Below are positions 36,547-45,973 of a stretch of 64,000 bases of DNA, one piece after another (position 1 is the stretch's first letter; every line of letters starts with the position of its first letter). Origin of the DNA: Lentiprolixibacter aurantiacus (GTDB taxonomy: Bacteria > Bacteroidota > Bacteroidia > Flavobacteriales > Flavobacteriaceae); the NCBI RefSeq assembly GCF_026241225.1, contig NZ_JAPFQP010000004.1, positions 310,001-374,000 on the forward strand, given 5' to 3'. Under the pieces are notes generated by a model. It was not told the origin of the DNA. It saw only the letters and a list, made by a program, of their open reading frames with translations, and did not search any database. Made by a program: the position numbers and the translations under genes.

Positions 36547-37479
36547 CTATTTAACCTCCACCAACTCCACGTCAAAAAGCAGCGTTGCATTGGGAGGGAT
36601 TACCCCGCCTGCCCCTGCTGCTCCGTATGCCAGCTCTGATGGGATTACGAGTCGGGCCTTGTCTCCAACCTTCAGCAACTGGATTCCTTCATCCCAGCCC
36701 GGTATCACCTGGCCCACACCCAGTTGAAAGCTTATAGGTTGATTCCTTTGGAAAGAAGAATCGAAAACCTGGCCGTTAAGCAGAGATCCTTCATAATGAA
36801 CTGAAACGGTTTTACCCTTTTCAGCACTTGGGCCGTCACCTTCTTCCAGGATCTTGAACCGAAGGCCGCTATCTGTTTTCTCGAACCCCTGAGAAATTCT
36901 TTCCAGGGCCTCTTCAGCTTCTTTCTTCTCTTTTGCAAGTCGTTCTATTTTAGAGCTTTCAAAAGTCCTGAATGCCTGCTCGGCATCCCAGGATTCGGCC
37001 TCCTTGCCAACCCGCACAATTTCCAGGCTTTCTATGCTATCGCCCTGTTCAATGGCATCCACAACTTCCTGCCCATGGGTAACATGACCGAAGACTGTGT
37101 GCTTATTATCCAGCCAGGGTGTCGCCACATGAGTGATAAAAAACTGGCTTCCGTTAGTCCCAGGTCCTGCATTAGCCATAGACAACACACCAGGTCCGGA
37201 ATGTTTTAATTCCGCGTGGAACTCGTCATCGAATTTGTATCCGGGGTCTCCCGTTCCCGTACCCAGCGGGCAACCTCCCTGGATCATAAAATCGGCAATT
37301 ACCCGGTGAAAGGTTAAACCGTCATAATAGGGAGTCCCTTCGGACTTGGCAGTATTTTTCATCTTTCCCTCGGCAAGGGCTACAAAATTCCCAACTGTAC
37401 CGGGTGTTTTGTCATGGGTAAGCTTAACCAGAATCTCTCCTTTGCTGGTATTGAACTTGGCGTAAATTCCTTCTTGCAT
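36547..37479 (-). CDS. Cyclophilin-FKBP fusion prolyl isomerase
   Basis: A 310-residue protein with two unrelated prolyl isomerase domains. Residues 1-165 are a cyclophilin ([13 protein letters not shown] with catalytic Arg, [29 protein letters not shown]). A charged helical linker (about 165-205, [13 protein letters not shown]) leads to an FKBP domain ([59 protein letters not shown]). It has no signal peptide and so is probably a cytoplasmic folding catalyst. The promoter is at 37501-37508. Confidence 0.95.
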   Translation of the reverse strand: MQEGIYAKFNTSKGEILVKLTHDKTPGTVGNFVALAEGKMKNTAKSEGTPYYDGLTFHRVIADFMIQGGCPLGTGTGDPGYKFDDEFHAELKHSGPGVLSMANAGPGTNGSQFFITHVATPWLDNKHTVFGHVTHGQEVVDAIEQGDSIESLEIVRVGKEAESWDAEQAFRTFESSKIERLAKEKKEAEEALERISQGFEKTDSGLRFKILEEGDGPSAEKGKTVSVHYEGSLLNGQVFDSSFQRNQPISFQLGVGQVIPGWDEGIQLLKVGDKARLVIPSELAYGAAGAGGVIPPNATLLFDVELVEVK

Positions 37480-37500
37480 ATCTGAAAATTAAATGAGCTG

Positions 37501-37508
37501 CAAAGGTA
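37501..37508 (-). promoter_or_regulatory. -7 element (TACCTTTG)
   Basis: An exact TAnnTTTG match on the minus strand, 21 nt before the ATG at 37479. Confidence 0.55.
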
Positions 37509-37556
37509 GGGCTTTTTAAAGTTCCCGGGGGATATATGTTGAGTGTTTGGATTGGG

Positions 37557-38948
37557 TTAACCCTTTATTTTGGGAGGTTTTACAATGCCGTATTTGTCCA
37601 TGAGGAAAACCAGGCTTGCCATGGTTGCCGCTCCAAGTTCGAGTTCACGCTTGTTCACATGTTCGAAGGTGTCGTTCTCTGCATGGTGGTGATCAAAGTA
37701 GCGCTGAGTATCAGGCCTTAATCCGGCAAGAACCATTTGCCCATCCTTAAGCGGACCAATATCTGCTCCGCTGCCTCCCCTGACAAAGCTGTGGATCAGG
37801 TAGGGTTCAAATAGGGGTTTCCAACTCAGGACCTGTTGATAATTGGCATCGGTACAATCAAAAGAAAAGCCGCGGGGGGTAAAACCACCGGCATCACTTT
37901 CCAGGGCAAAAACATGATTTTCTCCTCTTTTTCGGGCTTCTTCTGCATATTTACGCCCGCCTCTCAGGCCATTTTCCTCATTCATGAATAACACCACCCG
38001 AATAGTTCTTTTCGGGCGATAACCCGTTTTCTTAAAAAGGTTAAGCACCTCCATGCTTTGTACGCATCCCGCGCCATCATCATGGGAACCATCTCCCAGG
38101 TCCCACGAATCCAGGTGTCCTCCAACAGTCATGATCTCCTCCGGATATGTGGTCCCCCGGATTTCCCCAATAACGTTATATGATTGTACATCATCCAGCT
38201 GCCGGCAATTTTGCCTGAAATAAAACTTGATGTTGGGATCCAGCTTAAGCGTTGTGCTCAAAAGGTCTGCAGCGTTAGTGCTTATTGCTGCTGCAGGAAT
38301 ACGCTGGTTAACCGGTAAATCTCCATAGCTCATGGCCCCGGTGTGTGGATAATCGTCATTGCGCAGGGTCATAGAGCGCACAATTACACCAACGGCCCCC
38401 ATCGAAACTGCCTCTGCAGCTCCGGAATATCGCTGGTCCACACATCCGCTGTAACTTTGAAATGTATTGATAAGGGTGGGATCCATAGGACGGTTATAGA
38501 ATACTATTTTACCCTCTACCTGTTCCCTCGGTAGCTTTTTCAGTTCTTCAATACCCATGACTTCCACAACCTGGGCTTTTAGTCCACCCTGGGGTGTAGC
38601 CACAGATCCTCCGAGAGCACAAACAGGTACATTGTTGGTTACTCCTGGCTGACTTTCAATATAAGCAAACTCCGGTGTTCCCCTTACCCATTTTGGCACC
38701 ATTACGGGTTGAAGCCAGACCCGATCAAGACCCAGAGAGTCGAGTTGTGATCTGGTATAAGCAACTGCCTGCTCGGCCTGGACAGAACCGGATAGTCTAC
38801 CGCCAATCTGGTTAGACAGGTAATTAAGCCAGCGGTAAGAATCGCCCTGTGTCAGTACCGTTTCGTAAAATGCCTTTATTTGTTTCTCATCCTCGCTTTG
38901 AGGAAAGGCCTGAAATGCCAATAAAACCAATAAAATGAATAGTCTCAT
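37557..38948 (-). CDS. Exported M28-family metallopeptidase
   Basis: A 463-residue protein with a signal peptide (LFILLVLLAFQAFPQ), a PA-type insert around residues 100-200 and an M28 catalytic domain. Zinc ligands and catalytic residues are seen in GGHLDSWDLGDGSHDDGAG, NEENGLRGG and ESDAGG, with the final His in YFDHHHAENDTFEHV. It is probably a periplasmic or secreted aminopeptidase or carboxypeptidase. Its start overlaps the PPK2 stop by four bases (ATGA), so it is translationally coupled to that gene. Confidence 0.92.
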   Translation of the reverse strand: MRLFILLVLLAFQAFPQSEDEKQIKAFYETVLTQGDSYRWLNYLSNQIGGRLSGSVQAEQAVAYTRSQLDSLGLDRVWLQPVMVPKWVRGTPEFAYIESQPGVTNNVPVCALGGSVATPQGGLKAQVVEVMGIEELKKLPREQVEGKIVFYNRPMDPTLINTFQSYSGCVDQRYSGAAEAVSMGAVGVIVRSMTLRNDDYPHTGAMSYGDLPVNQRIPAAAISTNAADLLSTTLKLDPNIKFYFRQNCRQLDDVQSYNVIGEIRGTTYPEEIMTVGGHLDSWDLGDGSHDDGAGCVQSMEVLNLFKKTGYRPKRTIRVVLFMNEENGLRGGRKYAEEARKRGENHVFALESDAGGFTPRGFSFDCTDANYQQVLSWKPLFEPYLIHSFVRGGSGADIGPLKDGQMVLAGLRPDTQRYFDHHHAENDTFEHVNKRELELGAATMASLVFLMDKYGIVKPPKIKG

Positions 38949-39847
38949 TCTTTTTCTTCTTCTAATTGCTTTCTGTAAAGTTCAATATTTTCCCGAATCT
39001 CACTGTCCAGTTCAGGGGGCCTGATATCCTTATACTTCGTTAATTCCCCAAGTAAGATGGAGGCTACAATAACCCTGGCAGCCTTCTTGTTGTCTGCAGG
39101 AATCACATACCAGGGTGCATGGGAATGTGTGGTTCGGCCAATTGCTTCTTCGTAACATTCCAGGTACTGATCCCATAGTTTGCGTTCCTTTAGGTCTTTT
39201 GGTGAAAACTTCCAATTCTTATGCTCAAGCCGAAGTCTCCTTAGAAGGCGTTGCCGCTGTTCTTCCTTGGATAAATGCAGGTAAAATTTAAAGATAAGGG
39301 TGCCGTTCTGGGCCAGATGTTTCTCAAAATTATTGATCTGTTCAAACCGTGAATCCCAAAAGGCATCGTCTATCTTGTCTAAATGGTCAATCCCGGGTAT
39401 GTCTTCACCGAGGATATATTCCGGATGTACCCGAGTTACCAGGACATTTTCGTAGTGGGTGCGGTTAAAAACACCGAATTTTCCCCTGGGAGGCAGAGCA
39501 AGATAATGTCTCCATATATAATCATGACTCCTTTCCAAATCGGAAGGAACCTTAAAACTGTGAACTTCAACCCCGTTAGCGTTGAAATCCTTGAATACCT
39601 CCCGAATAAGGCTGTCTTTTCCAGAGGTATCCATTCCCTGAAGACAGATCAGGACGGAATACTTCCTGTGAGCCCAAAGCATATTCTGGAAATTCCCCAG
39701 GTCTTCCCGGACATCTTCCAGTTTCTTTTTGAGGTATTTATCGGACTTGTCAAAGGTTTCAAGTGTGGGATATGTCTCCAGTTTAAGGCCGGGTTTGGCC
39801 AGGTAACTAGTGCTCTCAATAGGTTCCATGGGCTGAAGATAGAACAT
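38945..39847 (-). CDS. ppk2: Polyphosphate kinase 2 family (class III-like)
   Basis: A 300-residue cytoplasmic enzyme that transfers phosphate between polyphosphate and nucleotides. Walker A is GMDTSGKDS, the Walker B equivalent is FNRTHYENVLVTRVHPE, and the lid is basic (QRQRLLRRLRLEHKNWKFS). The FNR-H-Y-E-V-L-V-x-R-V-H-P pattern fits class III enzymes, which act on mono- and diphosphates. An inner ATG at 39829 is an alternative start. It is cotranscribed with the M28 peptidase. Confidence 0.93.
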   Translation of the reverse strand: MFYLQPMEPIESTSYLAKPGLKLETYPTLETFDKSDKYLKKKLEDVREDLGNFQNMLWAHRKYSVLICLQGMDTSGKDSLIREVFKDFNANGVEVHSFKVPSDLERSHDYIWRHYLALPPRGKFGVFNRTHYENVLVTRVHPEYILGEDIPGIDHLDKIDDAFWDSRFEQINNFEKHLAQNGTLIFKFYLHLSKEEQRQRLLRRLRLEHKNWKFSPKDLKERKLWDQYLECYEEAIGRTTHSHAPWYVIPADNKKAARVIVASILLGELTKYKDIRPPELDSEIRENIELYRKQLEEEKE

Positions 39848-40005
39848 TTTATCGGGCTATAAAAAAGCAGTTATACAGTGTATCTTCCGGTAAAATTACC
39901 CCTTTGACTCCCTCTTTTGGACTTTAGTCGAAAAAAAAGGGGGAGGCGCCCGGCTCGTCCTATTTTTATACTGTCCTAAATTTTACTATATCAACAACTT
40001 AGGTG

Positions 40006-40707
40006 ATGCGTCCTTACCTTGTCATACTCGTTTTTGTATTTTACACTGCCCTATCTTCCTTCACTGTGAACAAGGCATGCGAGTATATGGGTTCCAACAT
40101 CGGATACATTCAGAAGCAGACCCGTAAAGCACTTGACGCCCCTGATCTCAATACTTCCCGTTACTACGCTTACAAAGCTCTCAATGCCATTGAAAAGTCT
40201 AAGGAACAATTCCTGGCCTGTGGCTGTGAACTGGCACAGCAGAGCATCATAGAAAGTCTTGATCACCTGAAGCGAGCTACACGTGTGTCTTCTTTGACAG
40301 GTACGCGATTGATACTGGAAAAAGCACTCGCAGGGGTAGAAAGCAGCCTGCAAACCCTTGAAGAACATGAGGAAGTTCACCAGAGCCAGTATGGAAGTGA
40401 TCAGTTGAGCCTTAATACCCGGGCCTCCTATATGGAAGAATTGAAGGGAAAGATACCCGTAGGAAAAGCGCTGGAAAAAAAGATCGACCAGGCCCTTGTA
40501 AATTACCAGAATTCCCTGGATCAGGTTGTAAATACAATACCCTGCAAGGAGGCCTATCAACTGGCGCTTAAGAATTACGAGCGTTGTGAGGAACAGCTGT
40601 TGCGACCTGAGCTGACAGAGGCTAAAAAATACTACAATCTGAGAACCAAGGAAATTACAGCGCTTGCCCTGGAAAAGCTCCGGGAATGTGCCACTTCCAT
40701 CCCCTGA
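40006..40707 (+). CDS. Exported helical protein of unknown function
   Basis: About 233 residues from the ATG at 40006, which follows an AGGTG stretch; the overlapping GTG at 40003 would add one residue. The signal peptide is YLVILVFVFYTALSSFTVNK. The mature part is almost entirely helical, with two CGCE/PCKE-type Cys sites (FLACGCELAQQ, NTIPCKEAYQ, NYERCEEQ, LRECATS). I do not recognise the family. It resembles a tetratricopeptide-like or coiled helical periplasmic protein in composition only. It is convergent with the response regulator, with a 9-base gap. Confidence 0.6.
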   Translation: MRPYLVILVFVFYTALSSFTVNKACEYMGSNIGYIQKQTRKALDAPDLNTSRYYAYKALNAIEKSKEQFLACGCELAQQSIIESLDHLKRATRVSSLTGTRLILEKALAGVESSLQTLEEHEEVHQSQYGSDQLSLNTRASYMEELKGKIPVGKALEKKIDQALVNYQNSLDQVVNTIPCKEAYQLALKNYERCEEQLLRPELTEAKKYYNLRTKEITALALEKLRECATSIP

Positions 40708-40716
40708 TTACATCCC

Positions 40717-41880
40717 TTATTTACTGGCAAATAACTGGACATCATCCTCGGTAACTTCCTTACCTCCCAGGATGATCAACCTTTCCACAACATTTCTGAG
40801 TTCCCTGATGTTCCCGGTCCAGTCGTAACTCTGCAAGAGCGTTATTGCCTTTTTGGAGAATTTTTTCTGTATCGATCCCTGTTCGGAAGCGATCTGATCT
40901 GCAAAATGTTCGATTAGCATAGGAATATCGTCCCTGCGATCATTGAGGGAAGGCACCTTTATCAGGATCACAGCAAGCCGGTGATATAAATCTTCACGGA
41001 AATTCCCTTTCTCTATTTCTTCCTGCAGGTTTTTGTTTGTGGCTGCCACAACCCTTACATCTACCTTGATGTCCTTATCGGATCCCACCCTGGATATCTT
41101 GCTTTCCTGCAGGGCACGCAAAACCTTGGCCTGGGCAGAAAGGCTCATGTCCCCTACTTCATCCAGAAAAATAGTTCCCTTGTTAGCGGCTTCGAATTTG
41201 CCAGCTCGGTCCTTCACGGCAGAAGTAAACGCCCCTTTCACATGTCCGAAAAGCTCACTTTCTATGAGTTCTGTGGGGATTGCTGCGCAATTGACTTCAA
41301 TGAAGGGGCCCGCACTACGGGAACTCTTTTCATGAATCCAATGCGCAACTAGTTCTTTACCCGTACCATTTGCCCCTGTAATCAGGACCCTGGCATCAGT
41401 TGGGGCAACCTTATCTATCATGTCTTTGATCTTGCTGATCTCCCCACTTTCCCCAATCATTTCATAGCGTTTGCTTACCTTTTTCTTGAGGATACGGTTC
41501 TCCACAACCAGTTCCTTTCTGTCAAGCGCATTGCGCACCGTGGTTAGCAGACGATTCAGATCCGGGGGTTTGGATATATAATCAAATGCCCCTAGCCGCA
41601 TGGTATTTACGGCCGTATCCAGGTCGCCATGGCCAGATATCATGATAAAAGGGGTTTCGGGCTTGATCTTCCGGGCTTCCTGCAGGACCTCAACGCCATC
41701 CATTTTTGGCATTTTAATATCGCAAAGAGCCAGGTCATAATCATTTTTTTTGATCATATCCAGTCCCTTTGCACCATCTTCGGCCTGTTCTACCTCATAC
41801 TGTTCATTTTCCTCAGTTAGGATCTTTACCAGAACGCGCCGGATTGCTGCTTCGTCTTCTATAACAAGAATTTTTGACAT
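40717..41880 (-). CDS. NtrC-type response regulator without DNA-binding domain
   Basis: A 387-residue protein with a receiver domain (phosphoacceptor Asp54 in ALCDIKMPKMDG; switch Thr/Lys region SKPPD) and a sigma-54-type AAA+ domain: Walker A GANGTGKE (169-176), Walker B GTIFLDEV (235-242), arginine finger in FREDLYHRL. The loop that touches sigma-54 reads GAFTSA (216-221) instead of GAFTGA. It ends 16 residues after the conserved NIRELRNVVERL helix, with no Fis-type helix-turn-helix. It is the last gene of a five-gene operon. Confidence 0.9.
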   Translation of the reverse strand: MSKILVIEDEAAIRRVLVKILTEENEQYEVEQAEDGAKGLDMIKKNDYDLALCDIKMPKMDGVEVLQEARKIKPETPFIMISGHGDLDTAVNTMRLGAFDYISKPPDLNRLLTTVRNALDRKELVVENRILKKKVSKRYEMIGESGEISKIKDMIDKVAPTDARVLITGANGTGKELVAHWIHEKSSRSAGPFIEVNCAAIPTELIESELFGHVKGAFTSAVKDRAGKFEAANKGTIFLDEVGDMSLSAQAKVLRALQESKISRVGSDKDIKVDVRVVAATNKNLQEEIEKGNFREDLYHRLAVILIKVPSLNDRRDDIPMLIEHFADQIASEQGSIQKKFSKKAITLLQSYDWTGNIRELRNVVERLIILGGKEVTEDDVQLFASK

Positions 41881-41889
41881 GGGTATTCT

Positions 41890-42765
41890 TTAAAAAATTG
41901 AAACTTTAAAGCCAACCTTAAAATAAAGGCTGCCATCATTGTTCAAGTTAAACACATTATTTCTTTTATCATCCCGCAAAACCCCATTTTGTAGCAGGGT
42001 ATATCCCGCAAAACCATAGAAGGAGGCCATCTTAGATATGTTAAACTGATATCCTAGGGCGCTTACCAGGGCCGATAATGAAATGGCCGATCCCAGGTCG
42101 TTGTCTGGCAAAATGATATCGTTCTGGGCATTCACAAAATAACCGTCCAAGAATAATGCCATAAGCAATGTATTCTTCTCTGAAATGTGGTACCGGAAAT
42201 CACTGCGTGGTATTCCAAGCGTGAATGACCAGCTGGGATCAAAGCGTCTGTAGTAATTTATCAACGGCATTGGGAACGGCAATCCTGTAGTACTGTTATA
42301 GGTAAGCCCCAGTACAAGACGGAAGGGTTTTTCGGTATCGCTGACTTCCTTCCAGAAAGTAGCTGTCAGGTTCAGGAGAAAATCACGTCCTACAATATCC
42401 GTAACCAGGTTCGAAGCGAGACGCGGCGTGAGGATACCTACAAATCGCCAGTCTTTATTCCATTTGAATATATAACCCAGATTCAGGTCTATTACATGCA
42501 GGTGCTCCAGTTCAGAATCGTCAAAAGGGAAATCCCGGGTAGTATCAAAATCGATATAATTGTACTCAGACCCCACTATGAGGTACTGCCCTCCCTTAAG
42601 TTTGAAAGGGATATTCAGCAGGAAGCGGTAACGCGATGTTTCAACCCCTGAATCCCCATTTGGTACATTTGTGTATTCCAGCCTGAGCAGGTCAGTGCTT
42701 TGTCCCCTTAAACCCGAAAAAGCCAAAAGGCTCAGTATTAGAATACAATATAAGCACTTACTCAC
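41890..42765 (-). CDS. DUF6268 outer-membrane beta-barrel protein
   Basis: A 291-residue protein with a signal peptide (LYCILILSLLAFSGLRGQ) and a mature part of alternating amphipathic strands ending in an aromatic terminal strand (YFKVGFKVSIF), as in outer-membrane barrels. The DUF6268 type is judged from overall pattern. The role is unknown. It overlaps the MscS gene by 8 bases and precedes the response regulator by 9 bases, so it belongs to the same transcript. Confidence 0.8.
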   Translation of the reverse strand: MSKCLYCILILSLLAFSGLRGQSTDLLRLEYTNVPNGDSGVETSRYRFLLNIPFKLKGGQYLIVGSEYNYIDFDTTRDFPFDDSELEHLHVIDLNLGYIFKWNKDWRFVGILTPRLASNLVTDIVGRDFLLNLTATFWKEVSDTEKPFRLVLGLTYNSTTGLPFPMPLINYYRRFDPSWSFTLGIPRSDFRYHISEKNTLLMALFLDGYFVNAQNDIILPDNDLGSAISLSALVSALGYQFNISKMASFYGFAGYTLLQNGVLRDDKRNNVFNLNNDGSLYFKVGFKVSIF

Positions 42766-43711
42766 TTGCTTTTCCTTCCTGGGTGATTTTTTGCCTTACC
42801 TGGAAAGCATCGTTCTGATATATATGCACGTCGCGCTGTGGGAACGGTATAGTTACCTGGTTTTCCCTGAAAGCCTTATCAATCTTGTAGCGGAGTTCAC
42901 TCTTTACATTGGGTGTCGTAAAACTGTCCACTACATGAAACTTCAAAGCAAATAGCAGGGCAGAATCACCAAAATCTTCAAAGAGTACAAAGGGTTCCGG
43001 TGATTTCAAAACGCCAGAGTGTTCCCTGGCACAATCCAGCAGGATTTGAGTAACTTTTTCCACATCACTGCCATAGGCCACCCCAACATTAACCGTCTCT
43101 CGAGTTGTATCACGATTTTGGGTATGACTGAATATTGTACCTGAAAGGAATATATGGTTAGGTATGATAATAACCTTGTCATCACGGGTAATTGCTCTTG
43201 TAGTACGCAGTTTAATTTCAAATACCCGCACAACTTTACCATCCACTTCAATGATATCCCCAACAAGAAGCGATTTATCCGTAATTATGAAGATTCCTGC
43301 AATAACATCCTGAAATAACTCCTGTAACGCAAGGCCCAAACCCACAAAAAGAGCAGCAGAGGCGGTTAACAGAATGGTAATATCAATGCCCGCAGCGCTC
43401 ATTGTCACCAGGATGACAGCTACGTAGACAAAATATTTTATGAACTTAAAAATGCTGAAGAACTTCATTTTATCGTCCCCCTGCATTTTTCGAGTCAGCA
43501 AATGGCGCAACCATTTAAGAACATAACTGGTAACCACAAATGCTGTAATTAGAAGCAACAACAAGCCAAGAGTAATATGAATGGACTTTTCTCCTTCACC
43601 AATATGCAAGCCCATATTAAGGACTTCCTTGATTGTACCCCAGACATCTTTTTCGAGGAATTCGCCTACCTTTCCGGGTTTATCTTGTATCAAAGTCAAT
43701 AGCGCAACCAT
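42758..43711 (-). CDS. Mechanosensitive channel, MscS family
   Basis: A 317-residue channel with an N-terminal amphipathic part, three membrane helices (IHITLGLLLLLITAFVVTSY; FVYVAVILVTMSAAGIDITIL), and a pore helix ALFVGLGLALQELFQDVIAGI. The MscS beta domain follows: DIIEVDGKVVRVFEIKLRTT with IIIPNHIFLSG. It releases solutes under hypo-osmotic membrane tension. It overlaps the upstream permease gene by 16 bases, which indicates obligate cotranscription. Confidence 0.93.
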   Translation of the reverse strand: MVALLTLIQDKPGKVGEFLEKDVWGTIKEVLNMGLHIGEGEKSIHITLGLLLLLITAFVVTSYVLKWLRHLLTRKMQGDDKMKFFSIFKFIKYFVYVAVILVTMSAAGIDITILLTASAALFVGLGLALQELFQDVIAGIFIITDKSLLVGDIIEVDGKVVRVFEIKLRTTRAITRDDKVIIIPNHIFLSGTIFSHTQNRDTTRETVNVGVAYGSDVEKVTQILLDCAREHSGVLKSPEPFVLFEDFGDSALLFALKFHVVDSFTTPNVKSELRYKIDKAFRENQVTIPFPQRDVHIYQNDAFQVRQKITQEGKASE

Positions 43712-45030
43712 TTGAATAATTCTTTATAAGAAGGTTTCTTTCCATACATTAAAATCCCTACCCTGTAAATTTTAGCAGCCAGCCAGACAATGCCAATGAA
43801 GGTGATAACCAACAACAAAATAGAAGTGATAAACTCCCATAGGGGCACCCCACCTTCCCCAATTCCAGCCGGTAGTCTCATCAGCATAACAATAGGAGAT
43901 GTGAGCGGGAAAAGCGAAAAACCTACCGCAATTGGGCCATTGGGATTGTTAAACACGGAAAAGAACCCGATGTATATAGCGAGAACCAGGGGCAGGATTA
44001 TGGGCAAAATAAACTGCTGGGTATCCGTTTCATTGTCTACTGCAGCACCTATGGCAGCATAGATGGAACTGTAGATCAGATAACCCAAAATAAAGTAAAC
44101 CACAAAAGAAATTACCAGTACAGCCCATGGTATTTTATAAAGTTCCGTGGCATAGGTCTGCAAGGTCTCTGCAGTAGGGGATACACCCTCGGCCACCGGC
44201 AATGCAGGACCCAGTTGTGGAGAAGCTTCCAAAGCCGAAATATCAATTCCAAAGACCGATAGCACAACGACCATGAGAACAGAAGCCGAAACTATCCAGA
44301 TCGCGAACTGGGTAACCCCGGCAAGGGAAGTGCCAATGATTTTCCCAAGCATCAGGTGAAAAGGCTTCACAGCTGAAATTATGATCTCTATGATACGGCT
44401 GGTTTTCTCTTCAATAACACTTCGCATTACAAAACCTCCATAGATCACTATGAACATCATTATGAGGTAACCAAAGCCGCCTCCTATCAAAGCCTTTATT
44501 TCATTGATTCCTTTCAGGTTCTCTTCTCCCTCAAAAGTTGAAGTACGCAGATCGAAACCGCTGCCAATCTCCCTGTATTCCCTGTCCGTAACTCCCAGTT
44601 CCTCTAGTTTTTTAGCCCGGATACGCTCTGAGAAAACAGATTCCAGTTGATCGAGAACAAGCGTATTAGGGGCCTCCTTGGTATAGAAGTATGACTGCTC
44701 TGCAACAGATTGCAGGTCCGGTCCACCAGGAATGTACAGCAATCCATAATACCCCAGGTTTAAGGTAGAATCCTTTGCCTCGTCCAGGTCCAGGGATTCG
44801 AAATTGATATAGGCTGTCTGATTGTTTGTGAGAAAATCGCCGTGGAAGAACAGACTCTCGTTCAGGACGGTAACAATGCGTTTATCACTGTCATTAACCT
44901 TGGTAAGATAAGCGATCAGAACAATCATACCCACAATTAGAATAGGACTGAGGATAGTCATGATCACAAAAGACTTATTCCTTACTTTGGCCAGGTATTC
45001 CCGTTTAATTATGAGTAATAGCTTATTCAT
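43696..45030 (-). CDS. ABC-2 type exporter permease (NatB-like)
   Basis: A 444-residue permease from the ATG at 45030 (MNKLLLIIKREYLAKVRNKS), which gives the canonical N-terminus. One N-terminal helix is followed by a large periplasmic domain (about residues 50-180), then five or six C-terminal helices, the usual plan of NatB/ABC2_membrane_3 proteins. It pairs with the ATPase gene that overlaps it by 8 bases. It may extrude sodium or another cation or drug; the substrate is not evident. Confidence 0.9.
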   Translation of the reverse strand: MNKLLLIIKREYLAKVRNKSFVIMTILSPILIVGMIVLIAYLTKVNDSDKRIVTVLNESLFFHGDFLTNNQTAYINFESLDLDEAKDSTLNLGYYGLLYIPGGPDLQSVAEQSYFYTKEAPNTLVLDQLESVFSERIRAKKLEELGVTDREYREIGSGFDLRTSTFEGEENLKGINEIKALIGGGFGYLIMMFIVIYGGFVMRSVIEEKTSRIIEIIISAVKPFHLMLGKIIGTSLAGVTQFAIWIVSASVLMVVVLSVFGIDISALEASPQLGPALPVAEGVSPTAETLQTYATELYKIPWAVLVISFVVYFILGYLIYSSIYAAIGAAVDNETDTQQFILPIILPLVLAIYIGFFSVFNNPNGPIAVGFSLFPLTSPIVMLMRLPAGIGEGGVPLWEFITSILLLVITFIGIVWLAAKIYRVGILMYGKKPSYKELFKWLRY

Positions 45031-45967
45031 TTCCCATTTTCTCCTGAACGGTTTGAATAAATATTTCATTAGCCGATGGCACGGTTTCCACGAAGCCGGT
45101 AACAGATGCCTCTGAACTTACCCGACTCAGGAAATCTGAAACCTGCCCGTTGGGAAGTTTCACATTGAACTCCAGTTGCTCCCTTTTTTCATCAAACCGG
45201 GCGGCACTTATATCAAATTTATTTTCAAGTCCGGTTATTACCCCCATCCCTTCGGCCGTTTCCAGTTGCACTGAGTAAAGGTTTCTCTTGTATTGTCTTT
45301 TGATATCGTAAAGCTTTCCATCCAGGATAACCTCACCCTGGTGAAGTAATGCAATATATTCGCAAAGTTCTTCTACAGATTCCATCCTGTGAGTAGAAAA
45401 TATGATTGAAGCTCCCATTTCCTTCAGGTGTAAAATCTCTTCCTTTATGATATTGGCATTTATCGGATCAAATCCGCTGAAGGGTTCATCGAAGATCAGT
45501 AGTTTAGGCTGATGCAGTACCGTTACAATAAACTGAATCTTTTGTGCCATTCCCTTGGAGAGCTCCTGTATTTTTTTATTCCACCAATCCCCAATTTCCA
45601 GTCGCTCAAACCAGTATTTCAACCTTTCCTTAGCCTCCTGCTTTTGAAGGCCCCTCAATTGAGCAAGATACAATACCTGTTCACCTACTTTCATGCTTTT
45701 GTAAAGGCCCCGTTCTTCCGGAAGGTATCCGATAAGTGCAACGTGTTCTGGCTTAAGCCGTTCCCCATTAAAAAACACCGAACCCGAATCGGGATAGGTA
45801 ATCTGGTTTACAATCCGCAAAAAAGTGGTTTTTCCGGCACCGTTTGGGCCAAGCACACCGTATATACTGTTTTCCGGAATGTTAAGGGAAACTCCTTTTA
45901 ATGCAGTATGGGTCCCAAAGCTTTTGGTAACTCCTTCAGCAACCAGAATAGTCTTATTGTTCGACAT
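45023..45967 (-). CDS. ABC exporter ATP-binding protein (NatA-like)
   Basis: A 314-residue ATPase from the ATG at 45967 (MSNNKTILVAEGVTKSFG). Walker A is GPNGAGKT (40-47); it has the Q-loop in IGYLPEERGLYKSM, signature LSKGMAQKIQ and Walker B LLIFDEPFSGFDP. The C-terminal domain of about 80 residues is typical of NatA-type exporters. It is first in the operon with the permease, MscS, DUF6268 and response-regulator genes. The -7 element ends only 7 bases before the ATG, so the mRNA may be leaderless. Confidence 0.93.
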   Translation of the reverse strand: MSNNKTILVAEGVTKSFGTHTALKGVSLNIPENSIYGVLGPNGAGKTTFLRIVNQITYPDSGSVFFNGERLKPEHVALIGYLPEERGLYKSMKVGEQVLYLAQLRGLQKQEAKERLKYWFERLEIGDWWNKKIQELSKGMAQKIQFIVTVLHQPKLLIFDEPFSGFDPINANIIKEEILHLKEMGASIIFSTHRMESVEELCEYIALLHQGEVILDGKLYDIKRQYKRNLYSVQLETAEGMGVITGLENKFDISAARFDEKREQLEFNVKLPNGQVSDFLSRVSSEASVTGFVETVPSANEIFIQTVQEKMGNE

Positions 45968-45973
45968 CAGCGC

